DNA of 64,000 nucleotides, taken from an uncultured Elusimicrobiales bacterium. Its GTDB lineage: Bacteria > Elusimicrobiota > Elusimicrobia > Elusimicrobiales > Elusimicrobiaceae. The DNA lies in NCBI GenBank assembly GCA_944324115.1, contig CALUVB010000004.1, forward strand, positions 62,001 to 126,000, in the 5' to 3' direction. Below are positions 8,367 to 17,642 of the stretch, piece after piece. The translations under genes were made by a program, and so were the position numbers. Every line of letters begins with the position of its first letter. Position 1 is the stretch's first letter. The notes beneath the pieces are model-generated. The model saw only the letters and a list, made by a program, of their open reading frames with translations. It was not told the origin of the DNA and made no database searches.

Positions 8367-8948
8367 ATGAACAAAATTTATCAAAGAATAATTCCCGGAG
8401 AAAAAACTCTTGCCCGAAGCCGATTTGGCTGTTTTGTGCCTGTCATTTTTTCTGCCAGAGATAGGCAATGTCTCCGACCAGTTGGCGGGCGCGGCTTTAC
8501 GCTGATAGAACTGCTGGTGGTGGTGCTTATCATCGGCATATTAGCGGCTGTTGCTTTGCCTAAATATGAAATGGCTGTAGAAAAAGCGCACGCGGCCGAG
8601 GCTATGGCCGTACTGCGCAGCATACGGGAAGCGCAAGAACTATATTATATGGCCAATGGAGCTTATGCCACAAATTTGGAAAGTCTTGATATACAATTGC
8701 CGCAAGATAGCCGCTATTGGGAATTCCGATCTGTATATCTTTCTACATACGCTTACCGTATAAATGTGCCTGTGGAAAAGCATTATTTGTTGAGTATTCG
8801 TTCAAACCAGTCTATAAAAAACGGTTGGGGATTTTTTGTATGCGGATACGATTATGAGCAGGCTAAAGAGTTTGCAGAAAGAATGTGTAAAGCGTTGGGA
8901 GCTACCGAAAAAGACACTGTCGCAAATCGTTGGATTTTATCTAAATAA
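8367..8948 (+). CDS. Type IV pilin-like protein (PilE-type prepilin)
   Basis: 193 residues. The prepilin peptidase site and methylation motif are unmistakable: [25 protein letters not shown], with cleavage after G43 and Glu at mature position 5. The hydrophobic helix is followed by [21 protein letters not shown] and a globular domain with two Cys (in VCGYDY and RMCKAL) that could form a C-terminal disulfide loop. The 43-residue leader is very long for a type IV prepilin and contains two Cys. No better in-frame ATG exists, and no Shine-Dalgarno is visible before the ATG. Whether this is a major pilin, a minor pilin or a pseudopilin cannot be told. No pilus assembly genes are nearby. Confidence 0.88.
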   Translation: MNKIYQRIIPGEKTLARSRFGCFVPVIFSARDRQCLRPVGGRGFTLIELLVVVLIIGILAAVALPKYEMAVEKAHAAEAMAVLRSIREAQELYYMANGAYATNLESLDIQLPQDSRYWEFRSVYLSTYAYRINVPVEKHYLLSIRSNQSIKNGWGFFVCGYDYEQAKEFAERMCKALGATEKDTVANRWILSK

Positions 8949-8965
8949 TTGGGTTGTTTCCTTTT

Positions 8966-8999
8966 TCCCCGCGGTTTCATAAAAACCGCGGGATTTTTG
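8966..8999 (+). terminator. Terminator after pilin 1
   Basis: CCCGCGGTTT and AAACCGCGGG form a ten-base-pair stem followed by a T-rich tail. Confidence 0.9.
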
Positions 9000-9049
9000 T
9001 ACCTTGCTAAAATGATAAAATACTTACAATATATATCACGGGGGAATAT

Positions 9050-9955
9050 ATGCGGAAAAAAGTAACAGCTGTTTTGCTTCTTTTTATTTTGGCCGTGTTT
9101 GGTTTGTGGTGGTGGCATGCCGGGAAAAAAGTTCCGGCGGCAGTTTCTCCTGTGGTCCCTTCGGAGAAATTGCATGTGACCGCTTCAGGTTATGTGGCTT
9201 ATACCTTGCTCAAGCAAATAGGCGGAGACCGATTGGAAATAAGTATGCTGGTCCCTCCGGGCACCGAGCCGCACAGTTTTGAGCCGACTCCCGGCTCCAT
9301 TATTGCGGTGAGCGAATCAGATTTGTTTGTCTATGTTTCTCCGCGGGTAGAGCCGTGGGTAAAGGATATTTTGCGCGGTATTACCGGGGTAAATACGTTG
9401 GAAGCAGGCCCTTGCCTTAAAGACCAAGACCCCCACGTTTGGATGACTCCGTATGGGGCATTGGATATGGCTAAGCGTATAGAGAAAGCCCTTAGCAAAA
9501 CGGATCCGGCCGGTAAGACATATTATAGCGAACGTTATAAACAATTTGAACAAGAAATCAAAGCCCTGCATGATGCTTTTGGGCGGGATTTGGCAGATTG
9601 TCAGAGCCGTGCAGTAGTTCATGTGGGGCATTTGGCGTTTGGCAATTTGGCCCATACATATGGTTTGGAATTCCGTGCGCTAACGGGCACTTCCCATCAA
9701 GGGGAACATTCCGTGCAGAAACTGGCGGATTTGGTCCGTTTTATCCGGAAAAATAAGGTGCAGGCCGTATTTACAGAAGAAATGGTCGCTTCTGATTTGG
9801 CGGATACCGTTGCCCAAGAGACCAATGTGCGGGTGCTTCCGTTATATACGGTAGAAGAAGTAAGCAAGACCGATTTTGACTCCGGCGTAACCTATGGTGA
9901 TTATATGCGCCGCAACCTGCACAACCTCAAGGAGGGTTTAAAATGCCGGGTGTAA
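9050..9955 (+). CDS. znuA: Zinc/manganese ABC transporter substrate-binding protein
   Basis: A 301-residue cluster A-I (ZnuA/TroA/PsaA-type) metal-binding protein. It has an N-terminal membrane anchor or uncleaved signal (residues 5-22) and no lipobox Cys. Candidate metal ligands are the His in GTEPHSFEPTP, the His in DPHVWMTP, the His in HVGHLAFGNLAHTYG, and an acidic residue near the C-terminus in KTDFDSG. The usual His-rich loop of ZnuA is absent. It precedes the ATPase gene with a 13-base overlap, and the permease follows that. The metal (Zn or Mn) cannot be decided from sequence alone. A GGGGGAA Shine-Dalgarno precedes the ATG. Confidence 0.88.
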   Translation: MRKKVTAVLLLFILAVFGLWWWHAGKKVPAAVSPVVPSEKLHVTASGYVAYTLLKQIGGDRLEISMLVPPGTEPHSFEPTPGSIIAVSESDLFVYVSPRVEPWVKDILRGITGVNTLEAGPCLKDQDPHVWMTPYGALDMAKRIEKALSKTDPAGKTYYSERYKQFEQEIKALHDAFGRDLADCQSRAVVHVGHLAFGNLAHTYGLEFRALTGTSHQGEHSVQKLADLVRFIRKNKVQAVFTEEMVASDLADTVAQETNVRVLPLYTVEEVSKTDFDSGVTYGDYMRRNLHNLKEGLKCRV

Positions 9956-10980
9956 TAGACGTGCAGGGTTTGTCTTTTAAATATACCCGCACGTTGGTGT
10001 TGGATACTATTTCTTTCTGCGTGCAGCCGGGGGACTATGTGGGGCTTATTGGTCCTAACGGCGGAGGAAAGACGACGCTGTTGAAGCTGATTTTGGGACT
10101 GGAAAAAGGGGTCGGAAAAATAAAACTGTTTGGGGTGGAAGTTTCTACGTTTAAAGAATGGTGGAAGATTGGATATTTGGCACAAAAGAGCCCCGTATCC
10201 CAGACGCGCTTTCCCGTTTCAGTGGAAGAAGTGGTACTGATGGGGCTTTGCTATGACAGCGTACATAAAGAGCCTACTGTGACCAATTTAAAAGAAGTAT
10301 ACCGTGCACTAAGCCAAACGCGCACGCGGGATTTGGCGCGGCGTATTTTTTCTGATTTGTCGGTGGGGCAGCAACAGCGTGTTCTGTTGGCGCGGGCATT
10401 AGTCAGTAAGCCGCAGTTATTGATATTAGATGAGCCTTCCGCCGCTATGGACTCTGCCAGCCGTGAAATGTTTTTTGACCTGTTGGGAGAGCTGAACCAA
10501 AAGCAGGGAGTTACTATTTTGCTCATCACCCATGATACCGGGGAAGTGGGCAAATATATTTCCAAGTTTATGTATATAGACAAAGAGCTGGTGTTCTTTG
10601 GTGACAAACAGGCCTTCTGTCAGTCCCAAAAAGTAGCGGAGAAGCTGGGTGCTTTTGCCCAGCACACTATTGACCATCTGCATAACAACGGACATTGTCC
10701 GTTGGGTTGCCAATGTGATAACGTACATGGCACAATGGGACATTATGCCGCGCATGGAGCAGAAGCGGTGCATGGGGGAAGAGAGGCCTCCTGTGCAGAA
10801 AAGAACAGAGGCGTTGGCGCCCCTGTTGAAAAAACAGCAGTTAGTGCTGAGGCTGTTTTTCCTGCCGCGGGGGCCGAGGCAGCCGCCCCGGCGCAGAGCG
10901 CGGGTCATAACGTGCCCGCTACACAGCTGAACGTAGAAAACGTCAGCCCCGCCGCAACGACAGACGGAGGCAAAAAATGA
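9943..10980 (+). CDS. znuC: Zinc/manganese ABC transporter ATP-binding protein with His/Cys-rich tail
   Basis: 345 residues, about 100 longer than the usual ZnuC/TroB. The ATPase core has Walker A GPNGGGKT (37-44), signature LSVGQQQ (139-145), Walker B LLILDEP (159-165) and the switch His in LLITHD. From about residue 240 a tail rich in metal ligands begins: H241, H245, H251, C252, C256, C258, H262, H267, H271 and H277. A low-complexity Ala/Pro/Val stretch runs to the end. The tail probably binds the transported metal on the cytoplasmic side as a sink or sensor; that is inference. It overlaps znuA by 13 bases and znuB by 4. Confidence 0.9.
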   Translation: MPGVIDVQGLSFKYTRTLVLDTISFCVQPGDYVGLIGPNGGGKTTLLKLILGLEKGVGKIKLFGVEVSTFKEWWKIGYLAQKSPVSQTRFPVSVEEVVLMGLCYDSVHKEPTVTNLKEVYRALSQTRTRDLARRIFSDLSVGQQQRVLLARALVSKPQLLILDEPSAAMDSASREMFFDLLGELNQKQGVTILLITHDTGEVGKYISKFMYIDKELVFFGDKQAFCQSQKVAEKLGAFAQHTIDHLHNNGHCPLGCQCDNVHGTMGHYAAHGAEAVHGGREASCAEKNRGVGAPVEKTAVSAEAVFPAAGAEAAAPAQSAGHNVPATQLNVENVSPAATTDGGKK

Positions 10981-11816
10981 TTGGCGAATTTTTAAGTTAT
11001 GGCTTTGTTCAACGGGGGCTGATAGCGGGCTCGCTGGTGGCGGTGGTATGTGCGTTGCTGGGAGTGTTTTTGGTGTTAAAGCGTCTTTCCCTGATTGGAG
11101 ACGGATTGAGCCATGTCTGTTTAACCGGGGTGGCGCTGGGCCTTTTAACGCAGACCAGCCCGGTGTATATGTCTCTGCCGGTGGTGTTGGCGGCTTCTTT
11201 GGGCGTATTGAAAATTATGGAAAAGGTAAAAATCTATGGAGACGCCGCAATCGGTATTGTCAGTGCAGCGGGTTTGGCGCTGGGTATTTTAATTACGGCT
11301 TTGGCGGGGGGGTTTAATGCCGATTTGTTTGGCTTCCTGTTTGGCAGTATTTTAACAGTGGACAGAACGGAAGTTTTTTTATGTGCCGCATTGCTCTGTG
11401 CTTTGCTGCTTTTCTTGTTGTTCTATTACCGGGATTTGATGGCCGCCAGTTTTGACGAGGCTTTTGCCCATACGCGCGGGATAAAAACAAACCGCTTAAA
11501 TGCGGTATTGATTATATTTACTTCCGTTGCCGTGGTGTTGGCCTTTAAGGTGGTAGGCATCTTTTTGATTTCTGCGTTAATTATTCTGCCGCCCGTATCG
11601 GCTTTGTTGGTTGCGCGTACGTTTAAACAGGTGCTGTGGATTAGCTGCGTGTTGGCGTTGAGCAGTGTGTGGAGTGGCGTATATTTATCTTTTGTATTTA
11701 ATATCCCCTCGGGGGCGACGATTATTCTGATTAATTTGCTGTTTTTAGCGTTGGCTTTTGTTTATTCGCGCGTAGGGCGTGGATATGGGAGAAAAGGAAA
11801 AAAATATGCTGATTAA
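10977..11816 (+). CDS. znuB: Zinc/manganese ABC transporter permease
   Basis: A 279-residue integral membrane protein of the ABC-3 family with about eight hydrophobic helices. It begins with FVQRGLIAGSLVAVVCALLG and the typical FLVLKRLSLIGDGLSHVCLTGVALG loop. The ALIILPPVSALLVARTF segment is also characteristic. Its start overlaps the stop of the ATPase gene (ATGA), so the two are translationally coupled. Together with the binding protein and ATPase it completes a metal uptake system. Confidence 0.92.
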   Translation: MIGEFLSYGFVQRGLIAGSLVAVVCALLGVFLVLKRLSLIGDGLSHVCLTGVALGLLTQTSPVYMSLPVVLAASLGVLKIMEKVKIYGDAAIGIVSAAGLALGILITALAGGFNADLFGFLFGSILTVDRTEVFLCAALLCALLLFLLFYYRDLMAASFDEAFAHTRGIKTNRLNAVLIIFTSVAVVLAFKVVGIFLISALIILPPVSALLVARTFKQVLWISCVLALSSVWSGVYLSFVFNIPSGATIILINLLFLALAFVYSRVGRGYGRKGKKYAD

Positions 11817-12453
11817 GCAAGCGGACCTGCCTGCTGTATTGGCGGAACTGAAAAAGTTGTATCCCAAGGTGATTATTCCGTTAAAACACCGAAATGCTTG
11901 GGAGCTTTTAATGGCGGTCATTTTATCGGCCCAATGTACTGATGAGCGCGTAAACCAAATTACTCCGCATTTGTTTCAAAAATATCCTACGCCGCAGGCA
12001 TTGGCGGCGGCGGACATAAAAGACGTGGAACAAATTATCCACTCTGCCGGTTTTTACCACAGCAAAGCGCTCTCTTTGATAGAAAGCTCCAAACGTATCT
12101 GTGAGGTGTACGGCGGCCAAGTGCCCCAAAGTATGCAAGAACTGCTTACTCTGCGCGGCGTAGCGCGCAAAACGGCCAATGTGCTGCTGGGGGACTTTTT
12201 TGGTAAGCCGGAGGGCATTGTGGTGGATACACACGTCAAACGGCTCTCTTTTCGCTTAGGACTTACCAAACAGACTGATCCGGTAAAAATAGAGCAGGAC
12301 CTAATGAAACGAATCCCCCATGACCGCTGGCAGTGGATAGGTATTGCGCTTATTTTGCATGGGCGCAGCATATGCCCCGCGCGTAAACCGGTTTGCAGCC
12401 GCTGTCCGCTGGCACCGTGGTGTGCTCAGAATGGGGTAAAGTCGGCCGTATAA
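11806..12453 (+). CDS. nth: Endonuclease III (DNA glycosylase/AP lyase)
   Basis: 215 residues, normal size. It removes oxidised pyrimidines and cuts the abasic site. The helix-hairpin-helix LLTLRGVARKTANVLL carries the catalytic Lys, and IVVDTHVKRLSFRLG the catalytic Asp. The C-terminal 4Fe-4S ligands have the canonical C-x6-C-x2-C-x5-C spacing in CPARKPVCSRCPLAPWC. I picked the ATG at 11806, with AGGA seven bases upstream; it overlaps the end of znuB. In-frame ATGs at 11785 and 11779 would add only charged residues. Being last in the metal operon may be simple read-through. Confidence 0.94.
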   Translation: MLIKQADLPAVLAELKKLYPKVIIPLKHRNAWELLMAVILSAQCTDERVNQITPHLFQKYPTPQALAAADIKDVEQIIHSAGFYHSKALSLIESSKRICEVYGGQVPQSMQELLTLRGVARKTANVLLGDFFGKPEGIVVDTHVKRLSFRLGLTKQTDPVKIEQDLMKRIPHDRWQWIGIALILHGRSICPARKPVCSRCPLAPWCAQNGVKSAV

Positions 12454-12455
12454 GT

Positions 12456-13403
12456 TTATCTTTTGCAGTGAAATAACGCTTTAAGCAGATAAAGTGCAAA
12501 TTTCATGGGATATTTAGCCGGGTTGGGCGCCACTTGAAAAAGTGGATATCTCAATAAGCCCCATTTCTTCAATAAAGGAAAATTATTCCCGCAAGCAAAA
12601 CCTGTTTTATTGACCCACTTTTTGTAGTTTTGGTACCATTCGTCAAAATAGTAATACTTCCAGAATTTCCGGTGTCCCACAGCATGTATTAGGGCTGCTT
12701 TTCTTAATGCAAAGCGGTTGCGGCGCGCTTCACAATTATATTTCTCCGGCAGCGGATCAATGGTAAAACCGAAGTGTTGGCACATCAGCAAGAGGACTCC
12801 TTGGTCCGGAAAATACAAAGAAGGCGCTATTTCTGCCGTCTTTTGGTAACACCAATCGGCCAGTGCGTCGTTATCTTTTGTTAGGGTGTTGCTGATGGCC
12901 ATAATGCCCGCATTGTAGTGGGGGGCATTCATGTCAAAGCCTTCAATGTCCTGCGTGAAATTGATTCGCACTTTCTGATTGTAATATTCCCTTCTGAATC
13001 CGATGCCATGTGTGATATGCTGGCGCATGGCGGATATGTCCGCTTGTATCAAAATATCTGCGTCTAACCATAATACATATTGGTATGTATTTAAAAATCG
13101 GAAACATTCATAGCGTACAAAAGTCATTTCTCCGTAGTCTCGCAAAATATGGGCACGCATTCCCTGCATGTGCGGGAATTGGTACGGAACAAAGCGGCAA
13201 GGCACTATGTTGCCTAATGCCTGCCGGATTGGTTCATTCATGTCTTGATAATAAATAAAGACGTCAGACTGGGCAAGCAACGTTTGATTATGTTGTTTTA
13301 AGCCTTCTAACACTACTGCCAAGGCAAATGCCAAATTGCCTGTCGCGCCTAATATAATGGCGGTGTTTTTTTGGGGGGAGGAAGGAGTTAGTAGTATATT
13401 CAT
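12456..13403 (-). CDS. Glycosyltransferase, GT8-like
   Basis: 315 residues. The retaining GT8 pattern is present: VLWLDADILIQADI has the DxD metal/nucleotide-sugar motif, APHYNAGIMAIS is the family's 'fNaGvm' step, YFPDQGVLLLMCQHFG matches 'pDQdilN', and LIHAVGHRKFWKYY matches the C-terminal 'ihf.g..KPW' metal-binding His segment. Residues 15-40 (TAIILGATGNLAFALAVVLEGL) form the nucleotide-binding start. It probably transfers a hexose to lipopolysaccharide or another envelope glycan; donor and acceptor are unknown. It stands alone, convergent with nth and ending three bases from it. The 237 bases upstream contain only the oadB terminator. Confidence 0.75.
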   Translation of the reverse strand: MNILLTPSSPQKNTAIILGATGNLAFALAVVLEGLKQHNQTLLAQSDVFIYYQDMNEPIRQALGNIVPCRFVPYQFPHMQGMRAHILRDYGEMTFVRYECFRFLNTYQYVLWLDADILIQADISAMRQHITHGIGFRREYYNQKVRINFTQDIEGFDMNAPHYNAGIMAISNTLTKDNDALADWCYQKTAEIAPSLYFPDQGVLLLMCQHFGFTIDPLPEKYNCEARRNRFALRKAALIHAVGHRKFWKYYYFDEWYQNYKKWVNKTGFACGNNFPLLKKWGLLRYPLFQVAPNPAKYPMKFALYLLKALFHCKR

Positions 13404-13594
13404 GGAAGTATTGTAGCAAAGGAAAGTGCAATGGTCAATTTAGCTCAAGCCTTTAAAAACCGGGGCGGTGCAGCGCGGCTAAGCGGCTAAAAGACGGACT
13501 TGCGGGGGAAATGGTTCTAAAATCCTAAAAGAGATCTGCGGGGTGTTGGCTGCGGGCAAGAATGCAAAAGGGTGGATATGGCTACGATGAACGC

Positions 13595-13626
13595 AAAAAC
13601 CCCGCTCCTAAGAGCGGGGTTTTTTG
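13595..13626 (-). terminator. Terminator of the oad operon (bidirectional)
   Basis: ACCCCGCTC/GAGCGGGGT stem with CTAA loop, A run on one side and T run on the other. On the minus strand it lies just past the oadB stop. Confidence 0.9.
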
Positions 13627-13640
13627 TTTTAAATGACCAA

Positions 13641-14795
13641 CTATTTGAGCAGCGCCAGCAATACGCCGGCGGCCACCGCACTGCCGATAACGCCGGCCAC
13701 ATTGGGGCCCATGGCGTGCATCAGCAGGTAGTTGTTTTTGTCGTATTGCAAGCCGATTTTGTTGGATACGCGCGCCGCCATCGGTACGGCGGACACACCG
13801 GCAGAACCGATAAGCGGGTTGACTTTTTCTTTGCTGAATACATTCATCAGTTTAGCCAGCAGTACGCCGGAAGCGGTTGCAATAGAGAAGGCGATAACAC
13901 CCAAGAGCAGAATGCCCAGCGTTTCGGTTTTAAGGAACTGGTCCGCAGAGAGTTTGGACCCTACCGACAGCCCCAACAGAATGGTCACAATGTTGCAGAA
14001 GTCGTTTTGCAAGGTCTTGGACAAGCGTTCCGCCACGCCGGATTCTTTAATCAAGTTGCCGAAAGCCAACGCGCCAATTAACGGGGCGGCATCGGGCAGC
14101 AGCAAGGCGCACAGCAGCAGAAGCACAATGGGGAACAAAATCTTCTCACGTTTGGAGACGGGGCGAAGTTGTTTCATCACGATTTTGCGCTCTTTTTCCG
14201 TGGTCAGCAGTTTCATAATGGGCGGCTGAATGATAGGCACCAGCGCCATATACGAATAGGCCGCCACGGCAATAGCGCCCAAAAGCTGCGGTGCTAAGCG
14301 GCTGGTGAGGAAAATGGCCGTCGGGCCGTCTGCCCCGCCGATAATGCCGATAGAGGCCGCTTCCTTAAGCCCAAAGGCAAAGGGCGTCGCATCGCCGATA
14401 TGAATGTAGGACAAACCGATAGCGCCAATGAGCGTGGCAAAAATACCAAATTGCGCCGCGCCTCCCAAAAGGGCCATTTTGGGGTTTGCAATTAACGGGC
14501 CAAAGTCCGTCATCGCGCCTACAGACATAAAGATAAACAGCGGGAACAACCCCGTCTGAATACCGAAATTATAGACAATGCCCAAAAACCCCGTCGGGCC
14601 GGCAATGCCGGCCAACGGGATATTGGATAAAAGACCGCCAAAGGCGATAGGAACCAAGAGCAGCGGTTCAAACTGTTTCTTAATGCCCAGCCACAGCAGG
14701 AACAGACATACACACATCATGACCAGCTGTTGCCAAGTAATAGAGTTGACCGCCGTGGTTTGCCAGATTTGGTTTAATGCTTGCAAAATATCCAT
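13641..14795 (-). CDS. oadB: Na+-translocating decarboxylase beta subunit
   Basis: A 384-residue membrane protein with about nine or more hydrophobic helices. This is the subunit that moves Na+ outward as carboxybiotin is decarboxylated. Family signatures: [21 protein letters not shown] (with the Asp used for Na+/proton handling), [25 protein letters not shown], and the C-terminal [14 protein letters not shown] followed by [19 protein letters not shown]. It is the last gene of birA-oadG-oadA-oadB, eleven bases after oadA, and is followed by a strong terminator. Confidence 0.93.
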   Translation of the reverse strand: MDILQALNQIWQTTAVNSITWQQLVMMCVCLFLLWLGIKKQFEPLLLVPIAFGGLLSNIPLAGIAGPTGFLGIVYNFGIQTGLFPLFIFMSVGAMTDFGPLIANPKMALLGGAAQFGIFATLIGAIGLSYIHIGDATPFAFGLKEAASIGIIGGADGPTAIFLTSRLAPQLLGAIAVAAYSYMALVPIIQPPIMKLLTTEKERKIVMKQLRPVSKREKILFPIVLLLLCALLLPDAAPLIGALAFGNLIKESGVAERLSKTLQNDFCNIVTILLGLSVGSKLSADQFLKTETLGILLLGVIAFSIATASGVLLAKLMNVFSKEKVNPLIGSAGVSAVPMAARVSNKIGLQYDKNNYLLMHAMGPNVAGVIGSAVAAGVLLALLK

Positions 14796-14806
14796 GGGGT
14801 CGCCTC

Positions 14807-16597
14807 TTATTTGATTTCAGCCAACGGGTGGCCGGTTTGCACCTGGTCGCCTTGTTTGACGAGTAGGTGAATGGTGCCTGCGGCGGGCGCGCTGACGACG
14901 GTTTCCATTTTCATGGCTTCCAGTACCAGCACTTCCTGGCCTTCAGCCACCGTGTCGCCGTCTTTTACGCTAATGCGCAGCACCGCACCCGGCAAGGGAG
15001 AGTTGAGCGTCGTGCCCGCGCCGGAGGCTGCTGCAGCCGGTTTGGCTGCGGTGGCTTTGCCCTCAGAGGCGCCAACGCCGATGTTATAGCGTTTGCCGTT
15101 GACCACAGCCACGGAATCGCCTTCAAAGGACACTTCATAGGCTTTGCCGTCTACGGTTACTTTGCAGGCGTTGCCGGATACTTTGGGCGTTACTTTGCGT
15201 ACGCCATTTACTTTGCCTTCGCCTTTCAAATAGGTTAAACCCTTGTCGCCGCAGGTAGCCACGATGAATACGTTTTCATCGGTGGTGGGCAGGCCGGCCG
15301 CTTCCAGTTTTTCTTTGGCGGGTTTGAGGCCTTTTTTCGGGTTGGCGTCGTTGATTTCAAGCGGGGTTTTCTTGGTCGGTTCCAAGCCCAGCTGCTGGCT
15401 GGCTTCTTTGACCACTTGCGGATCGGGTTCCACCGGGGTTTTGCCAAAGTAGCCCAGCACCATTTTGCCGTAGCCATCGGTAATTTTCTTCCAAGGGCCG
15501 AACATGACGTTGCTGTAAGCCTGCTGGAAGTAGAACTGGGATACCGGGGTAACAGACGTGCCGAAACCGCCCAATTTCACGCATTCGCCCATGGCTTTGA
15601 CCACTTCGGGGAATTTGTCAAAGGTGCCGTTGTCGCGCATCATCTGCGTATTGGCGGTTAAAGCGCCGCCCGGCAGCGGGGAGAACGGGATAATCGGGTT
15701 GACTTTGGTGGCCTCAGGCGGCAGGAAATAATCTTTCATGCAGTCCTGGAACACGTTTTCCGCTTCCTGGATTTTCTTGGGGTCAATGTCTAAGGTGTAT
15801 TCGCTGCCGCGCAAGGCATGCCACATCGTCAAAATGTCGGGCTGGCAGGTGCCGCCGGAAACGGGTTGCATGGACAAGTCCAAAGAGTCAGCGCCGTTTT
15901 CAATGGCGGCCAAGCAGCAGGCGATGGAGTTTCCCGCCGTTTCATGCGTGTGGAATACGATTTTGGTGCCTTTGGGCAGCAGTTTGCGCGCCATGGCGAT
16001 GGTTTTGCCCACGGTAACCGGGGTGGAAGTGCCGGAAGCGTCTTTAAAGCACACGGAATCAAACGGCACGCCGGAATCCAAAATGGAGCGCAGCACTTTT
16101 TCATAGAAAATTTCGTTGTGGATTTTGCCGGTCGTGTCCCAGCCGGGGGCCAAAGACATCATAGACACGCAGACTTCGTGTTTCAAGCCTGCTTCGGCAA
16201 TGCATTTGCCGGAGTAAATGAGGTTGTTGACGTCGTTTAGCGCGTCAAAGTTGCGAATGGTGGTGGTGCCGTGTTTTTTAAACAACTGGGCGTGGGCTTT
16301 GATGACATCAGAGGACTGGCTTTCCAGCCCGACCACGTTGACGCCGCGAGCCAAGGTCTGCAAGTTAGCGTCGGGGCCGGCGGTTTTGCGGAACGTGTCC
16401 ATCATGTCAAAAGCGTTTTCATTGCAATAGAAGAACAACGCCTGAAAGCGCGCGCCGCCGCCAAATTCCATATGATTGATGCCGGCGTGTTTGGCCGCTT
16501 CTACAGCGGGCATGAAGTCTTTGGTTAGTACGCGCGCACCGTAAACGGATTGAAAGCCGTCGCGGAACGCGGTAAGCATAAAGTTGATTTTTTTCAT
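14807..16597 (-). CDS. oadA: Oxaloacetate decarboxylase alpha subunit (carboxyltransferase plus biotin carrier)
   Basis: 596 residues. The N-terminal carboxyltransferase barrel has [15 protein letters not shown] (metal-binding Asp), the catalytic-lysine loop [12 protein letters not shown] near residue 180, and the metal His pair in [19 protein letters not shown] conserved domain follows. After an Ala/Pro-rich linker, the C-terminal biotinyl domain carries the biotinylation lysine in [15 protein letters not shown]. It transfers CO2 from oxaloacetate to biotin, which OadB then uses to pump Na+. The first motif reads FRDG instead of the usual LRDG/HQS form. A methylmalonyl-CoA or pyruvate carboxylase B role is possible, but the OadB/OadG partners favour oxaloacetate. 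Confidence 0.9.
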   Translation of the reverse strand: MKKINFMLTAFRDGFQSVYGARVLTKDFMPAVEAAKHAGINHMEFGGGARFQALFFYCNENAFDMMDTFRKTAGPDANLQTLARGVNVVGLESQSSDVIKAHAQLFKKHGTTTIRNFDALNDVNNLIYSGKCIAEAGLKHEVCVSMMSLAPGWDTTGKIHNEIFYEKVLRSILDSGVPFDSVCFKDASGTSTPVTVGKTIAMARKLLPKGTKIVFHTHETAGNSIACCLAAIENGADSLDLSMQPVSGGTCQPDILTMWHALRGSEYTLDIDPKKIQEAENVFQDCMKDYFLPPEATKVNPIIPFSPLPGGALTANTQMMRDNGTFDKFPEVVKAMGECVKLGGFGTSVTPVSQFYFQQAYSNVMFGPWKKITDGYGKMVLGYFGKTPVEPDPQVVKEASQQLGLEPTKKTPLEINDANPKKGLKPAKEKLEAAGLPTTDENVFIVATCGDKGLTYLKGEGKVNGVRKVTPKVSGNACKVTVDGKAYEVSFEGDSVAVVNGKRYNIGVGASEGKATAAKPAAAASGAGTTLNSPLPGAVLRISVKDGDTVAEGQEVLVLEAMKMETVVSAPAAGTIHLLVKQGDQVQTGHPLAEIK

Positions 16598-16617
16598 TTT
16601 ATCCCTCTAAAATTAAA

Positions 16618-16848
16618 TTATTTGCCTTGAAATCTTTTAACTGCTGCTATGGCTATGGCTACCAGGCTGTTGTCAGCTGCGGCAGCCGCCGGCTGGGCAA
16701 CGGTTTGCGGAAAATATTTTTCCAATACCTTCACCAGCCATGCCAATACGTGCATCATTCCCACCATAATGATGAGAAATACAAACACAATCAGCATGCC
16801 GATGATGGTGATTACGACGCTTTGCATAATAAGACTTTCTGCGCTCAT
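16618..16848 (-). CDS. oadG: Oxaloacetate decarboxylase gamma-like subunit
   Basis: A 76-residue protein with one N-terminal membrane helix (residues 8-35, IITIIGMLIVFVFLIIMVGMM-like), an amphipathic stretch and an Ala/Pro-rich linker. It ends in a short helix, LVAIAIAAVKRF, like the tail of OadG that docks onto the alpha subunit. It is assigned by size, topology and position directly before oadA. Its start codon overlaps the birA stop by four bases (ATGA). Confidence 0.85.
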   Translation of the reverse strand: MSAESLIMQSVVITIIGMLIVFVFLIIMVGMMHVLAWLVKVLEKYFPQTVAQPAAAAADNSLVAIAIAAVKRFQGK

Positions 16849-17546
16849 ACCATCATGTCTCCTATTGATATTTCCATTGGGCCCTGAGGCGTTTGCAGCA
16901 CCAGCAGCCCGTCTTGGGAAATGGTTTGTACTGTACCTGCAGCGTCTAGCGCGCCGTTTTTAATCTGTACGTTTTTCCCGATATAGGGGAAGCGTTGCAA
17001 ATAGGCGCCGCGTATCGCTGAAAATCCGTTTGTAAGCACTGATTCGTACTTTTCAAAAAAGAACCGCAACACCTGGTCCAATACCTGTTGCGGCGTAGCG
17101 GAAATACCCAGCATTTTTAAAGATATGGCGGGCTGGCCCACCTGTAAATCGTCTTGTAGCACATTGACTCCTACGCCGATGATTAAAGCCTGCGGGCCTT
17201 CGGCCCCGGCTACGGCTTCACTAAGCATGCCGCAGATTTTCTTGCCGTCTGCATACACGTCGTTGGGCCACTTGATAAAAGCATCAACTCCCAGCTGCTG
17301 CAGGGCTTTGCAGACGCTAAGGGCCATCAGTTGGGTTAAATTGGCCAGATGATTCAAGTGGCTGTTTTTAAGGATAAGAGAGAAATACAGGCCGCCTTTG
17401 TCAGAGATAAATTTCCGCTCCATGCGGCCGCGGCCGGCGGTTTGGCTTTGGGCTACAATAACAGTCTTATCCGCTAAATCTGCGCAATGATTTTTAGCGT
17501 ATGTATTGGTGGAATCCAACTGCTCAAAGCGGATAATCTGCTGCAT
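16845..17546 (-). CDS. birA: Biotin-[acetyl-CoA-carboxylase] ligase, catalytic domain only
   Basis: A 233-residue monofunctional biotin ligase. It begins at the catalytic domain (IIRFEQLDSTNTYAKN) and lacks the N-terminal HTH of regulatory BirA. Visible motifs: the biotinyl-AMP loop QTAGRGRMERKFIS, FIKWPNDVYADGKKICGML, and the ALIIGVGVNV strand. The small C-terminal SH3-like domain is present (LVLQTPQGPMEISIGDM). It is translationally coupled to oadG and sits two genes before the biotin-carrying OadA. Its job here is probably to load biotin onto the sodium pump. Confidence 0.92.
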   Translation of the reverse strand: MQQIIRFEQLDSTNTYAKNHCADLADKTVIVAQSQTAGRGRMERKFISDKGGLYFSLILKNSHLNHLANLTQLMALSVCKALQQLGVDAFIKWPNDVYADGKKICGMLSEAVAGAEGPQALIIGVGVNVLQDDLQVGQPAISLKMLGISATPQQVLDQVLRFFFEKYESVLTNGFSAIRGAYLQRFPYIGKNVQIKNGALDAAGTVQTISQDGLLVLQTPQGPMEISIGDMMV

Positions 17547-17609
17547 ATCTTTATTTTATCAAATTCAAAGGGGAAAAACAGGGCTGTTGGCCGGGAATTA
17601 CGGAAGGGC

Positions 17610-17637
17610 TTGCATTGTTTTTTTTTTTTGATACATT
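17610..17637 (+). promoter_or_regulatory. T12-containing pilin upstream element (copy 2)
   Basis: TTGCATTG, twelve T residues (17618-17629), then GATACATTTT, matching the element at 8333 in sequence and spacing. A candidate -10 is TACATT at 17632-17637. The first in-frame ATG of the pilin follows at 17643. Confidence 0.6.
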
Positions 17638-17642
17638 TTGCT

